NCBI GenBank assembly: GCA_963556195.1
Contig: OY744531.1
Span: forward strand, 54,728,700-54,792,699
Length of the DNA: 64,000 bases
Source of the DNA: Sepiola atlantica
Lineage: Eukaryota > Mollusca > Cephalopoda > Sepiida > Sepiolidae
Direction of reading: 5' to 3'
This document shows, in pieces, positions 22,508 through 30,873 of the stretch. Position 1 is the first letter of the stretch; every line of letters starts with the position of its first letter. The notes below the pieces were generated by a model. It worked only from the letters and a program-made list of their open reading frames with translations. It was not told where the DNA came from and ran no database searches. A program made the position numbers and the translations under genes.

Positions 22508-23115
22508 ACATGGGGGGGGCGGTATCGGCATTCGGCGGTGGAAGGGAGGGTCGGCATTTGGCGGTGGGGCGCCTCAGGCCAAATCTGGGGAGGAGGAGTG
22601 TCGGCATTCGGCGGTGGGGCGCCTCAGGTCAAATCTGGGGCGGCGGAATGTCAGCAGTCGGCGGTGGGGCACCTCAGGCCGAATTTAGGGAGGGGGAATG
22701 TCGGCAGTCGGCGGTATGAGCGCCTCAGGCGAAATTATGCCGAATTTGGGGGAGGGGGGAGTTCCGGCATTCACCGGTGTGAGCGCCACAGGCGAAATTT
22801 GGGGGAGGGGCGGGGTATCGGCAGTGGGGCGCCTCAGGCGAAATTTGGGGGCAAGGGGGAGTGTCGGCATTCGGTGCGCCTCAGGCGAAATTTGGGGAGG
22901 AGGAGTTTCAGCATTCGCCGGTGTGGCGCCTCAGGCCAAATTAGGTGAGGTTCGCCAGTATGAGCGCCCCAGGCCGAATTGGGGGGAGGGGGAAGTTCCT
23001 GCATTCGTCGATGTGAGCGCCTATGGCGAAATTTGGAGGAGTACGAGTATTAAGCGGTAAGAGAGAGATCCCGACAGTGGGCGCGTATCAGGCCGTACTT
23101 TAGGGGAGAGGAAGT
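22508..23115 (+). repeat. 46-bp GC-rich satellite array, about 12-13 units
   Basis: Same unit as 2715-3040 (GTCGGCATTCGGCGGTGGG, GCGCCTCAGGCGAAATTTGG). Quality decays toward the right: the last recognisable unit is GCGCGTATCAGGCCGTACTT near 23080. Long open frames in three phases follow from the G-rich, stop-poor unit. Confidence 0.88.
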
Positions 23116-23184
23116 GAACAAAAGGAAAAGGGATTCAAAAATAAAATGATAATCTGATTTTTGATTCGAGAGTGTAAGATCGAC
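23116..23184. other. Short unassigned AT-rich spacer
   Basis: No feature recognised between the last 46-bp unit and the U2-like sequence. Confidence 0.4.
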
Positions 23185-23284
23185 ACCTATCGGATAGGAC
23201 TAGATAATACACTTTATCTCAAGGCAAAAATGCCGAGAACAGATACTACACTTTGATCTTAGCCAAAAAGCCAACAAAGCGAAG
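23185..23284 (-). pseudogene. U2 snRNA pseudogene fragment with a duplicated 5' module
   Basis: Read on the minus strand, 23283 down to 23237 gives TCGCTTTGTTGGCTTTTTGG, then CTAAGATCAAAGTGTAGTAT and CTGTTC, matching the first ~45 nt of U2 (stem I and the branch-site-recognition GTAGTA) with an extra A after GATCAA. The next stretch, TCTCGGCATTTTTGCCTTGA then GATAAAGTGTATTATCTAG, aligns again to the same U2 5' module (TCTCGGCCTTTTGGCTAAGA, TCAAGTGTAGTATCTG), so two diverged 5' modules lie in tandem. The Sm site and stems III/IV are missing, so it is not a working U2 gene. Confidence 0.75.
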
Positions 23285-23424
23285 AAAATCAAGGTATTTA
23301 CTCCACCTCAGGAGTTAGGCACAAGGCCAGTTTTATCTCACTCCCACAAGTAAGATGTGACCACAGATTGGGTCGAGAAAGTGGGGTTAAAAGCCAGCGC
23401 TCGAGAGGTGAGCACTCTGGCCAT
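23285..23424 (-). mobile_element. Short SINE-like relic: tRNA-like head plus LINE-like 3' tail
   Basis: On the minus strand the 3' part shares two exact blocks in order with the 3' end of the neighbouring LINE: TGGCCTTGTGCC (23318-23329) and TTGATTTTCTTC (23281-23292), followed by U2 sequence in both. The 5' part (23424 down to ~23356) can be read as a decayed tRNA-like shape: acceptor GGCCAGA against TGTGGTC (6 of 7 pairs), D stem GCTC/GAGC, then CTTTTAA as in a Lys-TTT anticodon loop; the anticodon and T stems are poorly paired. It may instead be the 5'-truncated 3' end of a related LINE. The tail similarity is seen directly; the tRNA origin is tentative. Confidence 0.4.
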
Positions 23425-23581
23425 TTAAAAATTGCCTGGGCAGCCCCGTCGGCATTCCCCGGTAGGGGCGCCTCAGACAGTAAGCAATAAACTTACTCCT
23501 CCCCAAAGAGGGGAGGCGAAGCCTGGGAGGGTGGACCTCCTAGAACTGCACAGGACAATCCCATAGACCGGCGTAAATCAA
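23425..23581. other. Structured spacer with one 46-bp-type unit
   Basis: Contains a lone GTCGGCATTCCCCGGTAGGG GCGCCTCAG unit near 23448-23476 and, on the minus strand, a hairpin CCTCCCC-TCTTT-GGGGAGG and a smaller AGGC-TTC-GCCT. No gene was recognised. Confidence 0.4.
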
Positions 23582-23663
23582 GCCCCGGAGGCCAAGACAA
23601 TACCAGTCTATGGGGTGCAGTATCCATCGGAACAGATACTACACTTTGATCTTCGCCAAAAGG
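23582..23663 (-). pseudogene. Internally deleted U2 snRNA fragment abutting LINE copy 1
   Basis: Minus strand, 23663 to 23630: GCCTTTTGGCGAAGATCAAA then GTGTAGTATCTGTTC, a 34-35-nt match to U2 with one substitution (GCGAAG for GCTAAG) and one extra A, the same extra A seen in the fragment at 23237-23282. After GTTC it jumps to CACCCCATAGACTGGTATTG and CCTCCGGGG, which resembles U2 stem-loop IV (CACTCC...GACCTGGTATTG...CCTCCAGG). The middle of U2 and the Sm site are gone. The first block is well supported; the stem-loop IV part is suggestive only. It sits at the 3' end of the LINE array and is read as the target site. Confidence 0.65.
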
Positions 23664-24381
23664 CGGAAGAAAATCAATTTATTTATCCAAAAATTTGTAC
23701 ATAAATAATCAGATGTGGCACAAGGCCAAAAAGGGGTATGGGGGGGAAAGATGGGGGTCGGGGGTCGTCCACTTGGTCTATGAATACCCTAAAAACTAGT
23801 TTCAGTCACCACAATACCACATTCACTCTATGGACTTAAGCTACTTAAAATATCCCCAGGTGTTTCAATGAATTTTATTTACAATAGATATTTACATGTG
23901 TGATGATGGGAGTGGGAGAACAAAAAACTAAGCCTTAAATAATCCCCCAAAAATAAATAAAAATAAAAGTGATGATAAAAATAAAGAACCAAAGAAAATG
24001 CTAATTAAGGTGTGTTAGTGAGGTACCCCCCATCCTATCTAGAGTATGAGCTGCTCGCTGTCTTCTGGTACAGACCGAAAGCAAGAGAGTAAGCTCCTAA
24101 TTGGGAGTGGGCGTTTCTATGGGGGCAAAAGAAATGGAGGGATGGGTTTGTCGGGATGTGCGGTGTCCTTCAGGATAAGTACTTTTAGGGCGGGTCAGGG
24201 ATATAAAATAAATTAGGGAACGGGCATCCTGAAGGAGTTCTGACACCTAAAATAAATCTGGGGACAGAGAGCTCATTTACGCTACTAGCTAATAGGGACT
24301 GCGCCAAAGAATTTGCTGGTCAGTTTTTAAAAAGGGGTTGTTTTTTCGACAAAGAGACTTTGAGGTCGCTGTGTGCCATGC
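23658..24381 (-). other. 3' UTR of LINE copy 1, with terminal U2-like sequence
   Basis: 724 nt without coding. Ends TTGATTTTCTTCCGCCTTTT, which resembles the U2 5' sequence ATCGCTTCTCGGCCTTTT. The + strand holds a G-run motif at 23733-23764 (G4-N3-G7-N6-G5-N2-G5). The part next to ORF2 matches copy 5 (AAGTACTTTTAGGGCGGGTC), while the outer part matches copies 2-4 and 6, so a recombination boundary lies within it near 24180. Confidence 0.8.
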
Positions 24382-27300
24382 CTAGGCAGGGAACACGAAC
24401 TCGAATCTATTCCGCGTGAACACGCATAAACTAGCGGTGTGTATCCACCTACTTTTGAAAAGTGAAGAAGGCAACCTCCTTCTATCAGATTTGATTTTGA
24501 TTTTAAGCTGGTGTTTAAAATACGAAATCAAATCATAATAAGAAGGCGGCACCCCCCCACGCCCTATCTCTAAGCGAGAAGTATACACCACGAGTCTAGC
24601 TACGGCTAAGATCGCGAGCAAAACCATACGTTTCTCCCTGGGCCACAAGGGGTCCATGTTGAAGACAACGGATGCTAAATCCAAGCACGTCACCCGATCG
24701 GGGGTGATGCGAGCCGTCACCTCGCCGACATACGTCCAAAATTCACGAAGTTTGGAGCAGGTGAAAAAGGCATGTTCCGCCGTTTCAATTTCATCTTCCT
24801 CGCAACGTGGGCAAAAGGGGCTGATAGCCATACCAATTTTGAATCGTATGTCATTGAGGGGTAACACATTTCGAACCAATCGCCAGGTCAGAGAGAACTC
24901 AGAATTATTGAGATAGCTCCTGCCTGGCGCCCAATTCCACTGAGAGCGAGCCTCCCCCTCCGACAATCCAAGTCGCTCCCCAAGAGGATCCGAAGCGGTC
25001 CCCACCACTAACTCCCGATAGAATGTCCTTCTAGACCGGGCGAGGTCACTGGACCCCGGCAGCACTCTGAGCGCAGCTCGGCATTCGTTGAAGAACTGCG
25101 ATTGACTCCTTGGCTTACGTCGGCATTCGGCCAAGTGGTCAGGGATGAGGTTAGGAAAAGCGCTTCCAACCGCAGGGCCCCACGCAGACTCCTCTGTCAA
25201 GGTTCGGCTCAGGAATGATAACCGCTCGGCATACAAATGGCTCGCCAAGTCGGGCATTCCCAAGCCTCCCACATCAGGACGTTGAGTACAGACCTGTCTA
25301 CGGACTAGCGGCTTCCCCTTTGCCCACAAAAGCGAGAAAAGGAGACGCGTTAAAACCGCTCGGCGGTCCGCAGGCAGAGGTAGTACAGCCAATCGGTAAA
25401 GGATGAGCGGAAAGACGTACGTGACGCACGCCTCAGCCCGACCTTTAAGGGAAAGCCCCCTTCGAAGCCAAATCCTTACAGACGCTTCGACCTTAGACTG
25501 TACTTCCGACCAGTTCTTATCAAGCTGGAGACCGGGTCCGAACCATACGCCGAGGATCCGAACCGGGCCGTCAGTCCAGTTGAAAAGGCCCGGGAGCGCA
25601 GCCGCGCCACTCCAGGCAGCCAACCTTAGGCCATTGGATTTGCTAAGGTTGACTTTGGCCCCTGTCACTTTTTCGTACCTTCTGAGTGCCTTAGTCACCG
25701 CGAGAATGTCTCGAAAGCACGACACAAACACGGTGACATCATCGGCATACGCGGATACCCTGGCTCGCGCACCGCCAGGAAGAGCAATACCGCGTAGGGC
25801 CAGTCCAGGCTCCCCGATCCTAAGCCTGCGGAGAAAAGGCTCCAAGGCAAGGACGTAAAGCAGGGGAGACAGCGGACATCCCTGACGTACCGACCGAGAG
25901 ACGGCAAAAGACTCCGATCGCATTCCATTCACTTGCACCACTGCCGTCGGCCCGCGATACAAAATGGAGATCCATCTGCGGAAGTCCGGTGTAAAACCGG
26001 AGGCCTCTAAAACAGATCCCAGGAACCGATGGTCGACCCTGTCAAAAGCTTTGGACTGATCTAAATTGATCAGCGCGGCTTCGGTGTCGTCTTCTAATCC
26101 CTCTATGATCGTGCGCATCAGATGCAAGTTGTTTTGAATCGATCTCCCCTTCACAGCATAATTCTGATCAGGTTCGACCAACTCAGCGATAACAAGCTGC
26201 AACCGATTTGCAAGAACTTTGGCCAAAATCTTTAAATCTGTGTTTAGCAGAGTTATGGGCCTGTAATCGTCTAATTCCCCACCATCTTGGCCCTTTTTCT
26301 GAAGCAATGTGATCACTCCCTTGGTGACTTGACCGGGGATGGAACCCTGTTCAAACCAGTGATTGAAAACATTGACCAGAATAGGTACGAAGATGTGCGA
26401 CAGCCTCAAGAACAATTCATAGGGCAAACCATCGAGTCCCGGCGATTTGTCGTAGCCGACCTGCTTCAGTGCAGCCAAGACCTCACACTCTGTAACGCGC
26501 CCATCACAGCTAGCCGCTCGGGCCGCCTCCAGGCGGGGCGAGCCAGCTAAATAGCTGCCAAACTCCTCGACGCGGAGTCCGGGCAGTTGGGTGAACCGTT
26601 CCATGAAATGCTCACGAAATCCCCGGCAAATCTCCCGAGCCGACACAAGGGTGTGTCCTTCCGGGTGTTTGACTTGACGAATGAGACCGACCGAGCTGCG
26701 ACGAAGTGGAGTTCTACGCTCTTGCGCGTCCACATTCACGGCTTCGTTGGACACTCTATCTAGCCTAGCTCTAACTACTTGACCCTCATACCGCACGTTA
26801 GCCGCACGTTTCAGGTCCCCCTTAGCTAGCTCTATGCCTAGGGAATCCCCCCCAGCCACCGCCCGGGCCAGCTTATTTTCTAAACGCTTTTCTGTTTCTG
26901 CCTTATTTAGGGCGAGGCGTTGGCTATATTGAACAGAAAAGCGCCTAATGCCAACTTTGGCGTTAACCCACCACTTACTCCCGGTTACCGCCCCCACTAA
27001 TCCCTTTTGAAAGTTAAGAGATAGCTGCTCCCGGAAGTCACGTATCTCCAGTAAGGAGGTATTTAACTTCCAGTAGCTAGCTACCTTGTGTGTCTTAGGG
27101 GCTAACTCCAGACTGGCCACAAGTAACTTGTGGTCAGAATGGCCTAACCAGTGGAACGTGGGACAAGAGATATAATCTACGTTGCCTCTTCTAATTAGCA
27201 ATCTATCCAAGTAAGAACTTGAATGGAAAGTGCCGCTAGCGAGCCACGTCCACATCTCCCGCCCTGGGTGATCGATACGAAATCTGTCGACCAGATCGCA

Positions 27301-27816
27301 TTGTGCCATCAGATCAGACAGACTTGTCTCACACCTATCCGACCCACTAGGTCCCCCCACCTTATCTATCCTGGGATCAAGGATGGCATTCCAATCTCCC
27401 ACTAGGATTAGCCGCTCCGAACCACCGAGAAACCCCTCCAACCCCCGGAAAAAGGAAACCCTCTCACGAATGGAATTGGGCGCATAAACCGCGACGATTC
27501 GAAACATGGCACTATTCACGGCAACATCAGCCACGACCAGTCTGCCATCAGCATCCGCGTGAACAACGTTTACCCTTGCTAACAGAGTGCGTCTAACTAA
27601 CAGCGAAACTCCCCGAGCAGAACGGTCACCAAAAGCTGAAAAAACATCGAAATGTTCCGACAGCAGTTGGTGATCGTCCATCGAAACATAGTGAGTTTCC
27701 TGTACCGCAGCCACATCTAATTCAAGAGCCTTGAGATCCCCCAGTATGCGGGCTGCCTTGCTTAGGGATCTCAAGCCTCTCGCGTTCAAGCTTCCTAGTT
27801 TCAAGGTCGTAGCCAT
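24382..27816 (-). CDS. ORF2 protein, copy 1: APE endonuclease-reverse transcriptase
   Basis: 1144 aa. It would nick the U2 target DNA and prime reverse transcription of its own RNA (target-primed reverse transcription). Residues 1-235 are an APE-type endonuclease: N11, QET with E40, GDWN with D141, YLDR with D204, and SDH at 227-229. Residues ~450-700 are the RT: SPGLDGLPYELF, DYRPITLLN, LDQSKAFD with D586, RQGCPLSPLLY, and YADD with D692/D693. A C-terminal C1002-x2-C1005-x9-H1015-x4-C1020 knuckle is typical of non-LTR ORF2. I chose the ATG at 27816: it lies 4 nt after the ORF1 stop, and the frame upstream of it has only a TTG. The frame is +1 relative to ORF1. Copy-specific residues are L31, Q50 and G954; H198, S201 and A239 are shared with copy 5. 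Confidence 0.93.
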   Translation of the reverse strand: MATTLKLGSLNARGLRSLSKAARILGDLKALELDVAAVQETHYVSMDDHQLLSEHFDVFSAFGDRSARGVSLLVRRTLLARVNVVHADADGRLVVADVAVNSAMFRIVAVYAPNSIRERVSFFRGLEGFLGGSERLILVGDWNAILDPRIDKVGGPSGSDRCETSLSDLMAQCDLVDRFRIDHPGREMWTWLASGTFHSSSYLDRLLIRRGNVDYISCPTFHWLGHSDHKLLVASLELAPKTHKVASYWKLNTSLLEIRDFREQLSLNFQKGLVGAVTGSKWWVNAKVGIRRFSVQYSQRLALNKAETEKRLENKLARAVAGGDSLGIELAKGDLKRAANVRYEGQVVRARLDRVSNEAVNVDAQERRTPLRRSSVGLIRQVKHPEGHTLVSAREICRGFREHFMERFTQLPGLRVEEFGSYLAGSPRLEAARAASCDGRVTECEVLAALKQVGYDKSPGLDGLPYELFLRLSHIFVPILVNVFNHWFEQGSIPGQVTKGVITLLQKKGQDGGELDDYRPITLLNTDLKILAKVLANRLQLVIAELVEPDQNYAVKGRSIQNNLHLMRTIIEGLEDDTEAALINLDQSKAFDRVDHRFLGSVLEASGFTPDFRRWISILYRGPTAVVQVNGMRSESFAVSRSVRQGCPLSPLLYVLALEPFLRRLRIGEPGLALRGIALPGGARARVSAYADDVTVFVSCFRDILAVTKALRRYEKVTGAKVNLSKSNGLRLAAWSGAAALPGLFNWTDGPVRILGVWFGPGLQLDKNWSEVQSKVEASVRIWLRRGLSLKGRAEACVTYVFPLILYRLAVLPLPADRRAVLTRLLFSLLWAKGKPLVRRQVCTQRPDVGGLGMPDLASHLYAERLSFLSRTLTEESAWGPAVGSAFPNLIPDHLAECRRKPRSQSQFFNECRAALRVLPGSSDLARSRRTFYRELVVGTASDPLGERLGLSEGEARSQWNWAPGRSYLNNSEFSLTWRLVRNVLPLNDIRFKIGMAISPFCPRCEEDEIETAEHAFFTCSKLREFWTYVGEVTARITPDRVTCLDLASVVFNMDPLWPREKRMVLLAILAVARLVVYTSRLEIGRGGVPPSYYDLISYFKHQLKIKIKSDRRRLPSSLFKSRWIHTASLCVFTRNRFEFVFPA

Positions 27817-27820
27817 TGCA

Positions 27821-30523
27821 CTAGTCAGTGTCAATCAGCGGCCTAAAGTCTTTGTCAGTGAGGATGCCGACGGCATGCCCGATATTGCCAGTGAGCAATT
27901 CTGACGACGCGCGGCCGTCTCGGGAGATGCCCCCGACATCCAGGGGGAAGGTTAACTTTAACGCTCTATAAAAACAAGGGTGGACGTAAATGGGGATCCT
28001 CCCTTCACATTTATCCCTCAGATCGTCGAGGGAGTCGTGCCCTTCTTCCACCAACGTTAGACCCAGGATCGCATCCTTTGCTGCTTCTATCATTCGCCAC
28101 ATGGATTTCGTGCGGCGAATTTTCGTCTTCCTGACGAACGTGATCAGCAAAGGAGCATCGGGGAAGTTGGACGGGTTGGTAGTGTCCAGACCCTGGGTCT
28201 TCGTAAGGAGCTGCAGCGGCCTGAGCGCGCTTCTTTGCTGCGGCGTGAGCTCGGCAGCGGCGTGGTGCAGATCTGCTTCGCAGATGAGGTCCCCTGGCAG
28301 GAAGGGGAGCTTTCTCGTCTTCTCCTTTCTTGTAGGGGAGGGCGACGCTTTTTGTTTCTTGGCCTGTTTGGCCACATTGGGAGTTTTGGACCCCGACTCT
28401 TCCTTTCGAGACAGAGAGCGGGAACTAGCTGGGGGAGTTTCAGTGGGGGAAGGGGATTTCTGCTCAGTGGTGGGTTTAGGTTTTGGGGATTCGGGGGACT
28501 GAGCAGGAGAGATAGTCATCTCTACGGACATCGGGGCGGGGGATTGGGGCCCAGCCTCTTTTTCTTGTGAAACGGCACGTTTGGCCACCTTTCTATCCCG
28601 GGTGAACTTTTTCACTGTCTCTCGAGCCGGGGCCGGGCCAGCGTCACCCTCCATCTTCTCCCCTTCCGATTCGGACGATGAAGATGTTGACGAAGGTAGT
28701 GACAGGGGAACCTCGGTTTTTCGTTTCGTGGCCGCTGCCGTGCTAGATGTTTGCTGCGGCTCCTTATCGGTGGGCATATCCACGCTCATTGACTTAGCGG
28801 GACCCCGCATCCCTTTTACTTCAGAGGGCTGCACTTTGGAGGAGGGCTTCTGTGGTTTGTTCTTTCGTACCACTGGGGTGAAACCCTCCTCGTCCTTATC
28901 AGTTCTAGGAGCTACTGATGCCGCTGGACCTCCCGGGGCTGCGGCAGAAGGGGTCTTCTTGATTGGCGCCTTTTTTGGGCAGTCTTTCGCCATATGCCCC
29001 TTCTGCTCGCAGTGCCAGCAATGTGGCCTCCTGCCCTCGACGATGATAGACATCGACCAGGAGTCGCACTTGAGCAGTGGCGGTATCTTGTTGAAGCCAT
29101 CCCGGTCCAAACGCATTTTAATTTTGTAGTCCCCTACCATTAGGTTATGGGGACCGCGGACCGGGATTATGGCTTCGACGTCCCCATATTGACTCATCAC
29201 TGCACCTAGTTGCTCCGAGTCAATATAGCAGGGGACGCCGAGGACAGTGACTAGTGTCCTCCTCCTGCTCAAGTACTCCGGCCTGAGGATCAGATGTTTA
29301 TGCCTCAGGTCGGCCCTGGCCAACTTTTCTGCTTCTTGTTCCGAGGGGAGTAACAAGTCCCAGGTCGCGAAACCACGACGGCAAATGTATGTCGCCGGGA
29401 CTTTTAGGGACCATAGGATTTCCCCTACTGTCTCGATTTGGAGCCCAGCCAGCCCTTTGGTTCTGGAGTCGATGGTGACTAGCGAAACAATTCGCTTCGC
29501 TAGCCGTTCCACCGCTCCTGGCGCTGCTTGGATAACGCTACCGTCGGTTAGTTCCTTGTACTTAGACTCGAACAGCCGACGGTATTCTGACGGGCTTCTT
29601 TGCGACTGGGGTCCCCACTGGTCTTTAGGTGATTGGGCAGGAGAGTTGGTTTGCGCCGGAGTTGTAGGTGTTACAGCCTTCGTCGGCGACGGCGTCTTCT
29701 GCCCGGGAGGTATCGCCCATGAATTGGGTGTCTCCGCTGGTGTTGATGAGAGGGACGGCCACTCCTTTGGAGCTGTTTCCGGCGTTGTTGCCGGCGGAGT
29801 GGCCGCCTTGGTTCCTCTCTTGCCAGCGACATCCGCTGCTCCTTTTTTGGTGACGGTGCGAGCAGCCCCCATCTTCCTCGGCCTAGACTGCCGCATGCTA
29901 GCCTTGGCCGGGCCATCTGGAGTCAGCTGCAGAACTTCCATGCTGCTGTCTCTGCTACTGCCACGACTGCTCACAGGGCTGTGGTCGTTGCAGACACTGC
30001 TGTCGCTGCAAATGCTGCTGTCACTTCCAAAGAGTTCTTGGGTGAGGTTGCGGCATTGAGCAGAGTCCCTGTCAATGTGGGCTGGCGGCTGATCTGGGTC
30101 GGTGGCCCCTTCTTTGTGGGACTCCACCGACCGGGTCGCTCTTACTCCTGGAGGCAGGCGGCCTTTTCGCCTACTACCAGGCGGGCTGACGGTTGAAGCC
30201 CGGCGAGCGATTGGTACAGTGGGGAGTCGTTCCCACCGACCCAGATCACCTCTAGGATCTGAGCTATCCTGGGTGGAGCTGCCGGGGACAGCAGCGTGCA
30301 AGCTAACAGGGCTCCCGCCTAAGGCGGCAGACCCTGATCTACTTTCAGTGCTGGGAGCGGCACTGGCGGACGTACTGGGCACGACGCCTATGGCGGCGTG
30401 ACCGTCCTGCTATTTGAGGTCTGCTCCCTCCCCGACCTGAGACCGTCGCCTCAGTTCGGAAAAGGAGCCCGGGCTAGACAAAGACTCTGCAGCAGAGCCC
30501 GGACCACTCCTCCCCTCTTCCAT
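27821..30523 (-). pseudogene. ORF1, copy 1, interrupted by a nonsense codon at position 38
   Basis: Same frame as the intact ORF1 of the other copies from the ATG at 30523, but codon 38 (30410-30412) is TAG where the others have CAG. Downstream the frame is open to its normal stop at 27821. No ATG lies soon after the stop: the next in-frame Met is residue 195 of the full protein, so reinitiation would lose the disordered N-terminus but could keep the RRM-like and CCHC regions. Diagnostic residues include VAPRTDK at 537-543, SALRPL at 765-770, C850 and T889. A single-base event in an otherwise clean gene suggests recent inactivation, or a sequencing error. Confidence 0.85.
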
Positions 30524-30873
30524 CCAACTCCCGGCTAGAGACCCGCCGATTCGGATTCAGGAAGACCGTCGCCAAAAGGTACGTAAGTCAGACCCGAAAC
30601 CTGCCAGCTGCTTAAGTCAAGCCTGGGGGTTGGACACCTGCAAGAGAAGGGAACAAAAAGATTAATACAATGGAACCGCCCAACAGGGGCGGCCACCCAA
30701 GAGGGGTGTGAAGAGACAAATTGCCCAACAGGGGCTAGTCTAAGGGGACAGAGAGAGTCCCCTGATGATTTAGCTTTAAACTGGGCGGGGCCCAAGTAGC
30801 TGGTCTCCTCTTAGGCAATCACAAGTGATTGCCTAAGAGTTGCCTGAAAAAATACAAGACGAGTCAAGATTTT
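30524..30873 (-). promoter_or_regulatory. 5' UTR of copy 1 with strong stem-loops
   Basis: About 350 nt. Close to the 5' end is a perfect 15-bp inverted repeat with a 2-nt spacer (30808-30822 and 30825-30839; arm CTCTTAGGCAATCAC). Then come a GGGGAC/GTCCCC hairpin with a 7-nt loop (30744-30762) and a CCGCCC/GGGCGG hairpin with a 5-nt loop (30677-30693). GCCCAACAGGGGC is directly repeated 45 bp apart (30678 and 30723). Promoter, ribozyme or translation roles are possible, but none is shown. A non-ATG frame of 86 codons here is not considered a gene. Confidence 0.6.

Larger units (their letters stand above)
23658..30873 (-). mobile_element. U2-targeting non-LTR retrotransposon, copy 1 (3'-most in the array)
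   Basis: Full-length 7.2-kb element on the minus strand: 5' UTR, ORF1, ORF2, 3' UTR. Its 3' end (ends CGCCTTTT) runs straight into U2-like GGCGAAGATCAAAGTG, while its 5' end is joined to the 3' end of copy 2. No poly(A), target-site duplication or U2 sequence separates the copies. The two-ORF layout, the APE-type endonuclease and the U2 site fit the Tx1 clade of the L1 group, where Keno is the described U2-specific family; Utopia also targets U2 but has a restriction-like endonuclease, which is absent here. Copy 1 shares several variants with copy 5 and is the only copy with a broken ORF1. Confidence 0.88.

Noticed and set aside
22445..22948. 167-codon and overlapping frames in the 46-bp array
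   Set aside because: G-rich stop-poor satellite leaves several frames open at once; no domain.
23185..23284. Functional U2 snRNA gene
   Set aside because: Sm site and stem-loops III/IV missing, 5' module duplicated and mutated.
27817..27834. Six-residue N-terminal extension of ORF2
   Set aside because: Would need a TTG start inside the end of ORF1; the ATG at 27816 follows the ORF1 stop and precedes the first endonuclease motif.
29247..30059. 270-codon frame opposite ORF1 and other frames antisense to the LINE ORFs
   Set aside because: Mirror images of GC-rich coding sequence, conserved only because the copies are nearly identical.
30535..30795. 86-codon frame just upstream of ORF1 (possible ORF0)
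   Set aside because: Begins at TTG, contains no Met codon, and is in a different frame from ORF1.
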